From: Desulfurellales bacterium
Lineage (GTDB): Bacteria; Campylobacterota_A; Desulfurellia; Desulfurellales; Hippeaceae
Assembly (NCBI GenBank): GCA_027064405.1
Contig: JAMOPP010000200.1
Location: 1-24,991 of the forward strand
Reading direction: 5' to 3'
DNA: 24,991 nucleotides
Position numbers and translations under genes: made by a program. Shown piece by piece: positions 1 to 8,231 of the stretch; position 1 is the first letter of the stretch, and each line of letters begins with the position of its first letter. The notes beneath the pieces were generated by a model. That model did not search any database. It worked only from the letters and a program-made list of their open reading frames with translations, and was not told the DNA's origin.

Positions 1-485
1 AGTATGGATGTGCGGTGTCGGATGTGGTTGATAAGAATGAAACAGTGGAGATACCGGGCATAGGTGACAGGCAGTCAAGAAGTATTCAAAAGTGTCTTCT
101 TAGCGACATTATAGAGCCGAGATTTGAGGAAATATTTTCTCTTGTGAAAGAAAACTTAGATAAAGCAGGAGTTATTCCGATGCTTGCATCAGGATTAGTT
201 TTAACGGGTGGTTCGGCATTAATGGAGCATGCAGCGGATTTGGCTGAAGCTGAATTTTCACTACCCGTAAGAATAGGTAAACCTATAGGTATAATCGGCT
301 TAAAAGATGCCGTTGATAATCCTATGTATGCAACGGGGGTTGGTCTTGTGCTGTATGGTTTTAATCAAAAAAGTGAAGAAAATAATTTTGGTTTCTCGGA
401 AAATAATAGTGGTGGAAGTAATGACGATAACCTGTTCTCAGCTATTTTGGATAAGATGAAAAGCTGGATAAAAGAGATGTTTTAG
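1..485 (+). CDS. ftsA: Cell division protein FtsA, C-terminal part (5' end outside window)
   Basis: FtsA is the actin-like ATPase that tethers FtsZ to the inner membrane and recruits later divisome proteins. About 160 codons are present. The frame is open from base 3 and reads Tyr-Gly-Cys-Ala before the first GTG at base 15. That matches the KYG-A segment of the FtsA core, so the GTG is an internal valine and the true start lies upstream. LTGGSALMEHA (about 67-77 of the visible part) is the actin-fold nucleotide-binding glycine motif. A Ser/Asn/Gly-rich spacer of about 25 residues follows. The protein ends in a helix with aromatic and basic residues (FSAILDKMKSWIKEMF) typical of the FtsA membrane-targeting helix. 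ftsZ starts 11 bases downstream, the usual ftsA-ftsZ pairing. Confidence 0.95.
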   Translation, partial: YGCAVSDVVDKNETVEIPGIGDRQSRSIQKCLLSDIIEPRFEEIFSLVKENLDKAGVIPMLASGLVLTGGSALMEHAADLAEAEFSLPVRIGKPIGIIGLKDAVDNPMYATGVGLVLYGFNQKSEENNFGFSENNSGGSNDDNLFSAILDKMKSWIKEMF

Positions 486-496
486 GCGGAGGGTTT

Positions 497-1639
497 ATGG
501 AAAATTTAGATAACAATGTATCAGGAGCTGTAATTAAAGTCGTAGGTGTTGGCGGTGGTGGTAGCAATGCTGTCAATAATATGATTAATCACGGAATAAA
601 GAATGTTGAATTTATTAGCGCAAATACGGATATACAAGCTTTAAATGCATCTCTTGCCACTACAAAACTTCAGTTAGGCAAGAAACTAACAAAAGGTCTT
701 GGCGCAGGCAGTAACCCTGAAAAAGGTAAAAAAGCGGCGGAAGAAAGCGTAGAAGAGATAGAAGAAATTCTAAAAGGTTCCGATATGGTTTTTATTGCCG
801 CAGGAATGGGTGGAGGAACGGGAACGGGTGCATCAAGTGTTATAGCTAAAGTTGCAAAAGATGCCGGTGCTTTAACTATTGGAGTTGTGACAAAACCATT
901 CGATGTAGAAGGTAAAATTAAGCAAGAAATTGCATCAAAAGGTATGGAGGAACTAAAAGAGAATGTTGATAGCATAATTGTCATACCTAACCAAAAGCTT
1001 TTGGATGTTTATAGAAATCTAACGCTCTTGGATGCATTTAAGAAAGTTGACGATATTTTAAGACAAGCTGTGCAAAGTATTGTGGATTTAATACATAAAC
1101 CTACCGAAAATGCTCAGATAGTTGTCAATATTGACTTTGCAGATATACAAACAATTATGACGGAAAAAGGCGTAGCTTTAATGGGTATAGGAGAAGCAAA
1201 TGCCTCTTCTTCAGAGAATAGGGTTAAAATGGCTACAGAAATGGCTATATCTAACCCACTGCTCGAGAATGCAAGCATAAGAGGCGCAAAAGGCATCATA
1301 ATGAACATAACGGCAAGTCAAAATTTCGGGCTTGAAGAACTAAACGAAGCTACATCTCTAATTGAAAACAGTATGAACGATAAAGCAATATTTAAATACG
1401 GATTTGTTGTAGATGAATCTTTGGGAGATAAGGTAAGAATTACCATTATTGCTACAGGATTTGATGCTTTAAGTGTTAATTCTAAAAAATCTTCAATTAA
1501 AAAAGTTAAATATGTAGATGCAGACTCAAATGATTCCATAAAAAATTCAATAAAAGATGTAAGCAAGATTTCCGATATGCCTATTGAAGATAAATTTGAT
1601 ATACCTGCTTACATAAGAAAAAAGAAAATAGAATCTTAG
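497..1639 (+). CDS. ftsZ: Cell division protein FtsZ
   Basis: FtsZ is the tubulin-like GTPase that polymerises into the cytoplasmic Z ring. The 380-residue length is normal. The N-terminal GGGGSNAVNN (about 19-28), the tubulin signature GGGTGTG (105-111) that binds GTP phosphates, and the T7 loop NIDFADI (211-217) with catalytic aspartates are all intact. After a short variable linker, DIPAYIRKK (about 368-376) is the conserved C-terminal peptide that binds FtsA and other partners. The ATG is preceded by GGAGGG at 488-493 with a 3-base gap before the start. It follows ftsA by 11 bases and precedes plsY by 6, so cotranscription is likely. I see nothing unusual in it. Confidence 0.99.
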   Translation: MENLDNNVSGAVIKVVGVGGGGSNAVNNMINHGIKNVEFISANTDIQALNASLATTKLQLGKKLTKGLGAGSNPEKGKKAAEESVEEIEEILKGSDMVFIAAGMGGGTGTGASSVIAKVAKDAGALTIGVVTKPFDVEGKIKQEIASKGMEELKENVDSIIVIPNQKLLDVYRNLTLLDAFKKVDDILRQAVQSIVDLIHKPTENAQIVVNIDFADIQTIMTEKGVALMGIGEANASSSENRVKMATEMAISNPLLENASIRGAKGIIMNITASQNFGLEELNEATSLIENSMNDKAIFKYGFVVDESLGDKVRITIIATGFDALSVNSKKSSIKKVKYVDADSNDSIKNSIKDVSKISDMPIEDKFDIPAYIRKKKIES

Positions 1640-1645
1640 GTCTAT

Positions 1646-2236
1646 ATGTTTTATGCGTATGCAATTTCATTCATAATTTCATTTGTAATTGGAAGTATAC
1701 CTTTTGGATTGTTAATATCCAAAAAACAGGGTATTAATATAAGAAAAACGGGAAGCGGGAACATAGGCGCTACAAATGTTTATAGGAATTTGGGCAAGGG
1801 CGCAGGTGCGTTAACCTTGATATGCGATTTATCGAAGGGATTTCTTGCTGTTTTTATTGTGTCTTTGCTGTTTAAAAACAATGATATTGCAATATACATA
1901 TCTTGCATATCGGTTGTATTAGGACACGATTTTAGTTTACTTTTAAAGTTTAAGGGCGGCAAAGGGGTTGCGACAACATACGGTTCAACTCTTTTCTTAT
2001 ATCCTTATGCGTCTCTATTTGGGATAGTGGTGTGGATAGCAGTGCTTATATGGACAAAATATTCATCGTTAGCTGCTCTTGCATCTTTTAGTTTTTCAAC
2101 TTTAATATGTTTTTTGTTTTGCAGTAACAACAATTTAAAATTTGTTTTTGGTTTTCTTTTGATTTTGATGTTTATTAGACATTCAGGTAACATTAAACGA
2201 TTTATGTTAAAAGAGGAAAAAAGAATTAATTTTTAG
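1646..2236 (+). CDS. plsY: Glycerol-3-phosphate acyltransferase PlsY
   Basis: PlsY is an inner-membrane enzyme that transfers the acyl group of acyl-phosphate to position 1 of glycerol-3-phosphate, the first step of phospholipid synthesis in bacteria using the PlsX/PlsY route. The 196-residue protein is hydrophobic with several membrane spans. All three family motifs are visible: GSIPFGLLISK near residue 16, KTGSGNIGATNVYR near 33-46, and GHDFSLLLKFKGGKG near 92-106 with its glycine-rich phosphate-binding stretch. It starts 6 bases after ftsZ with only a weak AGG-type ribosome site (TTAGGT). The C-terminus is basic. No plsX is seen in the window. A division gene followed by phospholipid synthesis fits an envelope-growth operon. 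Confidence 0.97.
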   Translation: MFYAYAISFIISFVIGSIPFGLLISKKQGINIRKTGSGNIGATNVYRNLGKGAGALTLICDLSKGFLAVFIVSLLFKNNDIAIYISCISVVLGHDFSLLLKFKGGKGVATTYGSTLFLYPYASLFGIVVWIAVLIWTKYSSLAALASFSFSTLICFLFCSNNNLKFVFGFLLILMFIRHSGNIKRFMLKEEKRINF

Positions 2237-2286
2237 TTTTTAATTGAGTTTTTTAATTTAATAATGTATAAAGGATATGGTGAATT

Positions 2287-2568
2287 ATGGCTTTGAAAAA
2301 AATGGAAATTGAACTTATCGCCGATAAAATTGTTTCAAACTTAATACAAAAAGGATATATAAAGATTAATAAAGATATATCAATCCTTAGAGGTATAGTT
2401 AGAGATATTTTGGTGCAAGATGTTGAAAAGGAAAGAGAGATTGATGCACTCACAAAGGAGTTATTGGGGCAATTCTCACAGGAGATAGAAAATGAAAGGG
2501 CTGATAGCTCGAAATTATTTATGATGGCAAAAAGAAAGGTTGCAAAAAGAGAGGGTTTTTTACTGTGA
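2287..2568 (+). CDS. DUF507 family protein, first of a tandem pair
   Basis: This 93-residue protein has no known function. I assign it to DUF507 from its overall pattern, including the C-terminal MMAKRKVAKREGFLL, which resembles the K-K-A-E-GF-L ending of family members. It is highly charged and probably all helical, with no signal peptide or membrane segment, so it is probably cytoplasmic. The ATG at 2287 has AAGGA at 2271-2275 (11-base gap) and GGTGA closer in. An internal Met six codons in is a possible alternative start. Its stop overlaps the GTG of the second DUF507 gene by 4 bases (GTGA), which suggests coupled translation. In some bacteria this family occurs as one protein of about 180 residues, so the two could act together (inference). 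Confidence 0.85.
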   Translation: MALKKMEIELIADKIVSNLIQKGYIKINKDISILRGIVRDILVQDVEKEREIDALTKELLGQFSQEIENERADSSKLFMMAKRKVAKREGFLL

Positions 2569-2843
2569 GATACAGTAATGGAAGAATAAGGAATTTGTCA
2601 AGAAAGATATTGGAAAAGTGCAAAGAAGATGGTGCATTGGAGCTGTTGGTTCAAGATAGTTTGGCTATAAATGAAATAGCCGATACTATAGAGAAATACT
2701 TCTCGATAGAAGATGAAGTTTATGAAATTGTAATAAATGATTTAGATAAAAGAACAAAAAAGCTTATACCAGGTAGTATGGAATGGGAAATAGTTTTTAA
2801 TAAAAAATATGAAGAAGAGATAAGCAAGAGACTTATGGGATGA
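2565..2843 (+). CDS. DUF507 family protein, second of a tandem pair
   Basis: This 92-residue protein starts at a GTG inside the stop of the previous gene. It matches the better conserved DUF507 module: an N-terminal RYSNGRIRNLSRKI, a charged helical centre, DKRTKKLIPGSMEWEIVF (PGS-EW is the most recognisable family motif) and an ending YEEEISKRL. There is no signal peptide or membrane span. Its stop overlaps the carA start (ATGA, 2840-2843). From memory, a DUF507 gene also lies just before carA in Campylobacter and Helicobacter, so the link may be functional, but no role can be assigned. The GTG is chosen because the reading frame opens there and the overlap is typical of coupling. Confidence 0.88.
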   Translation: MRYSNGRIRNLSRKILEKCKEDGALELLVQDSLAINEIADTIEKYFSIEDEVYEIVINDLDKRTKKLIPGSMEWEIVFNKKYEEEISKRLMG

Positions 2844-3964
2844 AAAGGGCATATTTGTTATTGGAAAGCGGTGATGTATTTACCGGTAAAGCCTTTGGAT
2901 ATATTGGCACGAGCATAGGGGAAGTGGTATTTAATACAAGTATGAGCGGATATCAGGAAATAATTACGGACCCTTCATACAAAGGTCAAATTGTTTCTAT
3001 GACCTATACTCAAATCGGAAATTATGGTATAAATGAAGATGATAGCGAGTCCGTAAAACCTTATATAGAAGGATTTATTGTTAAGGAATATTCCGAAATA
3101 AGTTCAAATTTTAGAAGCAAACAAACAATAAGTGATTACTTAAAAGATAATATGATAGTGGGTATATCCGGCATAGATACAAGAAAACTCACAAAATTAA
3201 TAAGAACGAAGGGCTCATTGAAGGGAGCTATATCCTCTGAAATAGAAGATATGAATATTCTTAGCAAAAAAGTTCAAGATTATTCAATAGTTGGCAAAGA
3301 TATGGTTCAGTATGTAACATGCAACAAGCCTTACACTTTTAATAAAGAGATTTTTAAGTTTGACTTTGAAAGTGAAGAAAATCTTAAAATAGTTGATAAT
3401 AAAACGGTTGTAGTGATAGATTTTGGGGTTAAAGAAAATATATTAAGATATTTAAAATCTGTTGGATTTAATGTTGTTGTCGTACCGGCTTACAGCGATT
3501 ATAATTTTATAATGTCTCAAAATCCTGATGCTCTATTTCTGTCAAATGGACCCGGAGATCCAAGGGGTGTTGATAAAAAATGGATTAACGAATATAAAAA
3601 AGCCGTTAAAAAACTTCCTACCTTTGGTATATGTTTTGGGCATCAGATTATATCAAGGTGTTTTGATATGAATGTGTATAAGATGAAATTCGGACATCAC
3701 GGCGGAAATCATCCTGTTAAGGATATTGAACTTGACAGAATAGACGTAACGGCACAAAACCATAATTATGCCGTAGAAGAAGAGAGTTTAAAGAAAATGG
3801 GATTTGAAGTTACTCATATAAATTTAAACGATGGAAGCGTTGAGGGAATGAAACATAAAAGTTTACCCATAATGTCCGTGCAACACCATCCTGAGAGTTC
3901 TCCGGGACCCCATGACGCAAAGTATCTTTTTAAAAAATTTGCATCAATCGTTAAAGAAAATTAA
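2840..3964 (+). CDS. carA: Carbamoyl-phosphate synthase small (glutaminase) subunit
   Basis: CarA releases ammonia from glutamine and passes it to CarB, which makes carbamoyl phosphate for pyrimidines and arginine. The 374 residues cover the N-terminal CPSase small-chain domain (about 1-150; FNTSMSGYQEIITDPSYKGQ at 31-50) and a class I glutaminase domain (about 187-370). The catalytic triad is visible: Cys265 in TFGICFGHQ, then His350 and Glu352 in VQHHPESSPGP. The oxyanion-region SNGPGDP is at 235-241. The usual L before GHQ is Phe here, a mild change. The start overlaps the upstream DUF507 stop by 4 bases. carB is not adjacent, unlike the carAB operon of E. coli; the Campylobacterota I recall also separate the two. 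Confidence 0.98.
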   Translation: MKRAYLLLESGDVFTGKAFGYIGTSIGEVVFNTSMSGYQEIITDPSYKGQIVSMTYTQIGNYGINEDDSESVKPYIEGFIVKEYSEISSNFRSKQTISDYLKDNMIVGISGIDTRKLTKLIRTKGSLKGAISSEIEDMNILSKKVQDYSIVGKDMVQYVTCNKPYTFNKEIFKFDFESEENLKIVDNKTVVVIDFGVKENILRYLKSVGFNVVVVPAYSDYNFIMSQNPDALFLSNGPGDPRGVDKKWINEYKKAVKKLPTFGICFGHQIISRCFDMNVYKMKFGHHGGNHPVKDIELDRIDVTAQNHNYAVEEESLKKMGFEVTHINLNDGSVEGMKHKSLPIMSVQHHPESSPGPHDAKYLFKKFASIVKEN

Positions 3965-3979
3965 CTAAAGGAGTTTTTT

Positions 3980-4882
3980 GTGAGAAAACAAAGAACCTTA
4001 AAGAAGAAAATTAAAGCATCAGGAATTGGGTTACATTCCGGTAAGAAGGTAGAAATAACTTTGGAGCCTGCCGCAGAAAACAGCGGTATTACATTTTATA
4101 GAGAAGATAAAGATTCAGAGATAAAGTTATCGTATGATAATGTTGTTGATACGCGCCTTGCAACAACGATTGGAGACGGTAATGTATCTATTAAAACGGT
4201 TGAGCATCTATTGTCAACACTGTTTGGATTAAAAGTTGACAACATTTATATAAGACTCTCTTCAGAGGAAGTGCCCATAATGGATGGCTCTGGAGCTCCT
4301 TGGGTTTATCTAATTAAAACGGCTGGAATTGTTGAACAGAATGCCTATAAGCATTCAATTATTATTAAAAAACCCGTAAAGATAAAAGAGAACGGTAAAT
4401 TTGTAGCTTTAATACCCGCAAAAAATTTCGAAATCGGCTATTCCATAAATTTTGACAATAAAGTAATACAAAAACAAAAAATGAATATTGAAGTAGATGA
4501 ATTTAGTTTTGTTAAAGAAATAAGCAAAGCAAGAACTTTCGGATTTTTAAAAGATATAGAATACTTACAAAACAATAATTTGGCATTAGGCGGAAGTTTG
4601 GACAATGCTATTGTTGTAGATGAGTATGGAATTATTAACGAAGACCCGTTAAGATACGAAGATGAATTTGTAAGACATAAAATACTCGATGCAATCGGAG
4701 ATTTGTCTGTACTCGGTTTGGACATAAAAGGAAAATATATTGCGTATAAATCAGGTCATGACTTAAACAACAAGCTTCTTAGAAAGTTGATGAGCGATAA
4801 GAGTGCATATGAAATCGTGAAAAATCCATTAAAAGAGCTAAAGGTCGGTTCTTTGATTTGGTCTCCTGTAGCTACAAAATAA
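3980..4882 (+). CDS. lpxC: UDP-3-O-acyl-N-acetylglucosamine deacetylase LpxC
   Basis: LpxC is the zinc deacetylase catalysing the committed step of lipid A synthesis in the cytoplasm, direct evidence of a lipopolysaccharide outer membrane. The 300-residue length is normal. Seen are RTLKKKIKASGIGLHSG at the N-terminus, VEHLLS with catalytic Glu75 and zinc ligand His76, the MDGSGAPWV loop (101-109), KARTFGF (183-189), HKILDAIGD with zinc ligands His233 and Asp237, and KSGHDLNN with His260. All expected catalytic and metal residues are present. The GTG start at 3980 is set by a strong AAAGGAG at 3967-3973 and by the N-terminal homology. It lies 15 bases after carA. No FtsH-type regulation can be judged from this sequence. 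Confidence 0.98.
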   Translation: MRKQRTLKKKIKASGIGLHSGKKVEITLEPAAENSGITFYREDKDSEIKLSYDNVVDTRLATTIGDGNVSIKTVEHLLSTLFGLKVDNIYIRLSSEEVPIMDGSGAPWVYLIKTAGIVEQNAYKHSIIIKKPVKIKENGKFVALIPAKNFEIGYSINFDNKVIQKQKMNIEVDEFSFVKEISKARTFGFLKDIEYLQNNNLALGGSLDNAIVVDEYGIINEDPLRYEDEFVRHKILDAIGDLSVLGLDIKGKYIAYKSGHDLNNKLLRKLMSDKSAYEIVKNPLKELKVGSLIWSPVATK

Positions 4883-4926
4883 ATGTTCTGATAATTTACA
4901 TTATGTCAACTTTTAAATAACTTAAA

Positions 4927-5589
4927 TTGATAGAACTTGAGCTTTGTGTTTTTAAATCCTTTAAAATATATCAAGCAAAATATGGTTATAGATTTTCGCA
5001 GGAGCCTTTTGTTCTTGCTGATAGTATAGATTTGGTTAATGGTAACATTGTAGATTTTGGAACAGGAACAGGCATAATACCAATACTGCTCTCATTAAGA
5101 AATGCCAATTTAAATATTTATGCCGTAGAAAATAATACTGAAATGCTTAGTGTAATCAAAAAAAATCTGCAAATTAATAATATTAAAAATGTTAAAATAG
5201 AAACAGATATAAATAATATCAAAAACAATTCAATGGACTGTATAGTTTCAAACCCTCCATATTTTAACAAAACAAACTACAGAAAATCAAAAAAATACTT
5301 TAATGAAAAATTTGAATCATACGATTTTAAAGAGAATATAAAGATGTTTAAAAAGATATTGAAAAATAAAGGTTTGTTATGCTTCAGCTATCATCCTACA
5401 AGATTGGCAGAAGCGATATTGAATCTTAACAAACATAATTTTGGCATAAAATCCATACAGCCGGTATATGGAAATATTCATAAATCGGCATCATTTGTTA
5501 TAATAAAAGCGAAATTAAATGGTAAAAATTATATAAATATGGAAAAGGCTATTTATTTAGATAAAGATTTAACGGTTTCCGCTATATGA
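4927..5589 (+). CDS. TrmN6/YabB-like SAM-dependent methyltransferase
   Basis: This is a class I methyltransferase of 220 residues. KIYQAKYGYRFSQEP followed by LAD (about 13-32) matches the N-terminal signature of the E. coli TrmN6 (YfiC) and Bacillus YabB group. VDFGTGTGIIP (42-52) is the SAM-binding motif I, AVENN (66-70) the acidic loop, and SNPPYF (108-113) the NPPY catalytic motif of N6-adenine or related amino methyltransferases. The family modifies A37 of tRNA1(Val); the same substrate here is inference. The start is weak: TTG at 4927 comes two codons after an in-frame stop, has no clear Shine-Dalgarno, and no ATG or GTG precedes the conserved region. It ends inside the convergent dxs gene, overlapping it by 37 bases. 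Confidence 0.85.
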   Translation: MIELELCVFKSFKIYQAKYGYRFSQEPFVLADSIDLVNGNIVDFGTGTGIIPILLSLRNANLNIYAVENNTEMLSVIKKNLQINNIKNVKIETDINNIKNNSMDCIVSNPPYFNKTNYRKSKKYFNEKFESYDFKENIKMFKKILKNKGLLCFSYHPTRLAEAILNLNKHNFGIKSIQPVYGNIHKSASFVIIKAKLNGKNYINMEKAIYLDKDLTVSAI

Positions 5590-7421
5590 AGAGCGCTCAA
5601 CCCGTTGATATTCCTTAGTATTTCCTGACTACCCTGTTCTATAAATTTATCAGGCAATGCTATGGGTTTAAATTTTATGTTGATATTATTTTCAGCTATA
5701 AATTGAGCGACTAACGAATTAAAACCACCTATTTTTACATTTTCTTCTACCGTAATAACCGATTTGAAATCTTTAAGACCACTCAAAAACTCTTCATCCA
5801 TAGGCTTAATAAAAACAGCATTTACAATATCCAAATCAATTTCAGGATTTTCTTTTTTTAATATATCGTAAGCATTTAAAGCGTATTCAACACAGTTGCC
5901 GACAGCTATAATCACACTATTTTTGTTTTTTGATTCTTTTAATATTTGCCATTTACCAAATTCAATTTCTCTATCGAATTCTTCACCTAAATCTACCGCT
6001 GTACCCCTTGGATACCTTATAGAAATTGGCCCATCGTTATATTTAATCGCAAAATCCAGCATTCTTTTTAACTCTCTTGAGTCTTTAGGCGCAGTAACAA
6101 CCATATTAGGTATAAGATTTAAATAAGATATATCAAAAACGCCTTGATGAGTTTCTCCGTCATCACCAACAATTCCAGCTCTATCAATCGCAAAAACAAC
6201 GGGTAGTTTCTGCATAGCTACATCGTGTATGATTTGGTCGTATGCCCTTTGTAAAAAAGTAGAATATATTGCCACAACGGGACGAATCCCCGATATTGCA
6301 AATCCCGCCGCAAGTGTAACTGCATGCTGTTCCGCTATGCCCGTATCAAAAACCCTATCAGGATAAATTTCTTTAACCTTTTCAAGACCTGTTCCTAAAA
6401 GCATAGCGGCTGTTATGGTAACAATGTCTTTATCTTTGTTAAATACCGTCAAAAGGTGCTCTGCAAAAACCTCAGAGTATGACTTAAGACGGGGCTCTTT
6501 TTTAAGAGGCTCACCCGTTTTGGGATTAAATTTACCTACACCGTGGAATTTGGATGGACTTATTTCAGCAGGCTCATATCCTTTTCCTTTAGTTGTAAGA
6601 ACATGAATGAGAATAGGACCCTCTATCTTTTTCACATTATTGAATATTTTTATCATATCGTTAAGTTTGTGTCCGTTGATTGGTCCAAAATACTTAAATC
6701 CGAATTCTTCAAATAAAAGACCTGGAGAGAAGAGTTTAAAAGACTCTTCTACTTTTTTTGCAATTTTTAAAGCCGGTTTCTGAGGAATCGGAAATGTATT
6801 AATAATATTTTCTATTTCATTTCTTAATTTATTATAAACAGGGCCACTCATTTTGGTTGATAAGTATGTAGATATAGCCCCGAGAGAATTTGAGATAGAC
6901 ATATTGTTATCATTCAGAACTACTATTAAGTCCGTGTCGAGATAACCTGCATTATCAAGTCCCTCATAAGCTAAACCGCTCGATAATGCACCGTCGCCAA
7001 TTACTGCTACTACTTTCTCCTTTCTATTCTTGGAATCTCTTGATATGGCCATTCCAAGAGCGGCTGATATGGATGTACTTGAATGACCTACATTAAATGT
7101 GTCATAAATACTCTCTTCAGTCTTAGGAAAACCGCTTAAACCCTTATACTGCCTAAGGGTATTAAATTTATTTTTCCTTCCTGTTAAAATTTTGTGCGCA
7201 TAGGTCTGGTGTCCCACATCCCAAATTATTTTATCATTAGGCGTGTTAAAACAATAGTGCAGTGCAACGGTGAGCTCAACTGCACCGAGTGAGGAAGCAA
7301 GATGGCCACCGGTTTGAGATACACTTTTTACAATAAATTCTCTGATTTCTTGAGATAATACATCAAGTTCCCTTAAACTTAATTTCCTTATATCGGATGG
7401 ATAATTAATATTTTCAAGCAT
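5553..7421 (-). CDS. dxs: 1-deoxy-D-xylulose-5-phosphate synthase
   Basis: DXS condenses pyruvate and glyceraldehyde-3-phosphate with thiamine diphosphate to give DXP, the entry to the MEP isoprenoid pathway and a precursor for thiamine and pyridoxal. The 622 residues match the usual length. Seen are SLGAVELTVALHY (44-56), DVGHQTYAHKILTGR (68-82), GHSSTSISAALG (112-123), the TPP-binding GDGALSSG (142-149) continuing to NDNN (170-173), DRAGIVGDDGETHQG in the transketolase-like middle domain and IRYPRGTA. It is the last gene of the tol cluster, 22 bases after cpoB, so it is probably carried on tol read-through. Its C-terminus overlaps the opposing methyltransferase gene; because the length and ending look normal, the overlap is probably real rather than caused by a lost stop. 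Confidence 0.98.
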   Translation of the reverse strand: MLENINYPSDIRKLSLRELDVLSQEIREFIVKSVSQTGGHLASSLGAVELTVALHYCFNTPNDKIIWDVGHQTYAHKILTGRKNKFNTLRQYKGLSGFPKTEESIYDTFNVGHSSTSISAALGMAISRDSKNRKEKVVAVIGDGALSSGLAYEGLDNAGYLDTDLIVVLNDNNMSISNSLGAISTYLSTKMSGPVYNKLRNEIENIINTFPIPQKPALKIAKKVEESFKLFSPGLLFEEFGFKYFGPINGHKLNDMIKIFNNVKKIEGPILIHVLTTKGKGYEPAEISPSKFHGVGKFNPKTGEPLKKEPRLKSYSEVFAEHLLTVFNKDKDIVTITAAMLLGTGLEKVKEIYPDRVFDTGIAEQHAVTLAAGFAISGIRPVVAIYSTFLQRAYDQIIHDVAMQKLPVVFAIDRAGIVGDDGETHQGVFDISYLNLIPNMVVTAPKDSRELKRMLDFAIKYNDGPISIRYPRGTAVDLGEEFDREIEFGKWQILKESKNKNSVIIAVGNCVEYALNAYDILKKENPEIDLDIVNAVFIKPMDEEFLSGLKDFKSVITVEENVKIGGFNSLVAQFIAENNINIKFKPIALPDKFIEQGSQEILRNINGLSALHIAETVKSLSK

Positions 7422-7443
7422 ATTATAACCTATAGTGCCCTCA

Positions 7444-8220
7444 TTACTTTACGGTTGATAGGTACTCTTTAGCCAATTTTGCTTGGCTTGAGCCCGGATA
7501 CTGCTCTATAACTTTTTTAAGCATATATTTTCCGTCTATCTTATCACCCAACTTCACAAAGGATATACCTTCTTTTACCAAAGCATCCGCAATTTTACTA
7601 CTTTTAGGATATGTGTTTATTAAGTAATCATAGTTTATTATAGCTTGGTCATACGAGCCTTTTTTAAAGTATGATTGTGCTATAAAAAATATTGCATTTG
7701 GAACATATTGGGAATGTTTATACTTCTTCTTAAACCCTTTAAAGGCTACAATAGCCTGATCGTAAGATTTATTGTCATATAAAGCCTTTGCCTTTTTGTA
7801 AGCATCTTTATCACTCATAGTTTGAGATAGGGTTGCATTATGTGATACGGTATTTGGGCTGTTGTCTATTATTTTTTTTGTATCCTTTACTGCAGTTCCA
7901 TTATCCTTGACATTATTACCGGTTAGACCGCTTGAATTTTGATTTTCAGACGGATTTGCGTTATTTGTGGATGTAACTGAAACACTATGATTAACCCTTA
8001 GCCTATTTTCTAATTCTTCTAAACGACCCTTTAATTCTCCGTATTTTACAAGAAGATTTTCCATTTTTAGATATAAATCAGCCTGTTGTTGTTTTAGAAG
8101 CTCTATAGATTGTTCATTCTTGATAACCTTAGTATCCAAAGCATACGGATTTTCAGCCGAAAACCCGTAGCTTGAAAGTGAAAAAAACAGAGCTACTATT
8201 AAAATGCATATTTTTTTCAT
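7444..8220 (-). CDS. cpoB: Tol-Pal system TPR protein CpoB (YbgF)
   Basis: CpoB is a periplasmic protein that links outer-membrane constriction by Tol-Pal with peptidoglycan synthesis during division. The 258-residue protein has a signal peptide (MKKICILIVALFFSLSSYGF, cleavage probably near SSYGFSA), a charged coiled-coil segment (about 33-75) equivalent to the trimerising helix, a Ser/Asn-rich linker (about 78-130) and three TPR-like repeats in the C-terminal half. The repeats include AKALYDNKSYDQAIVAF, AQSYFKKGSYDQAIINY and a third ending at KKVIEQYPGSSQAKLAK. It follows the second pal by 11 bases, the standard place for cpoB at the end of a tol operon. Family and context agree; exact partners are inferred from the family. 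Confidence 0.95.
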   Translation of the reverse strand: MKKICILIVALFFSLSSYGFSAENPYALDTKVIKNEQSIELLKQQQADLYLKMENLLVKYGELKGRLEELENRLRVNHSVSVTSTNNANPSENQNSSGLTGNNVKDNGTAVKDTKKIIDNSPNTVSHNATLSQTMSDKDAYKKAKALYDNKSYDQAIVAFKGFKKKYKHSQYVPNAIFFIAQSYFKKGSYDQAIINYDYLINTYPKSSKIADALVKEGISFVKLGDKIDGKYMLKKVIEQYPGSSQAKLAKEYLSTVK

Positions 8221-8231
8221 ATGTTGCGAAC

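Noticed and set aside
670..984. Open frame of about 100 codons antisense to ftsZ.
   Set aside because: It lies wholly opposite a well-conserved gene and its composition is that of a shadow frame; no ribosome site or family motif is seen. The same applies to other antisense frames across the window, for example over tolA, atpA, atpG and recN.
2244..2272. Promoter-like TTGAGT, 17 bases, TATAAA before the first DUF507 gene.
   Set aside because: Transcription would start near 2279, after the AAGGA ribosome site at 2271-2275. In an AT-rich gap the match is likely by chance, though weak internal initiation cannot be excluded.
4867..4876. A 10-base palindrome TGTAGCTACA at the end of lpxC.
   Set aside because: It lies within coding sequence (the Pro-Val-Ala-Thr-Lys ending), is not repeated elsewhere, and is expected by chance.
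5571..5606. Inverted repeat AACGG...CCGTT and the GAGCGCTC palindrome at the convergent gene junction.
   Set aside because: The arms are short, the loop is long and no T run follows, so it does not qualify as a bidirectional terminator.
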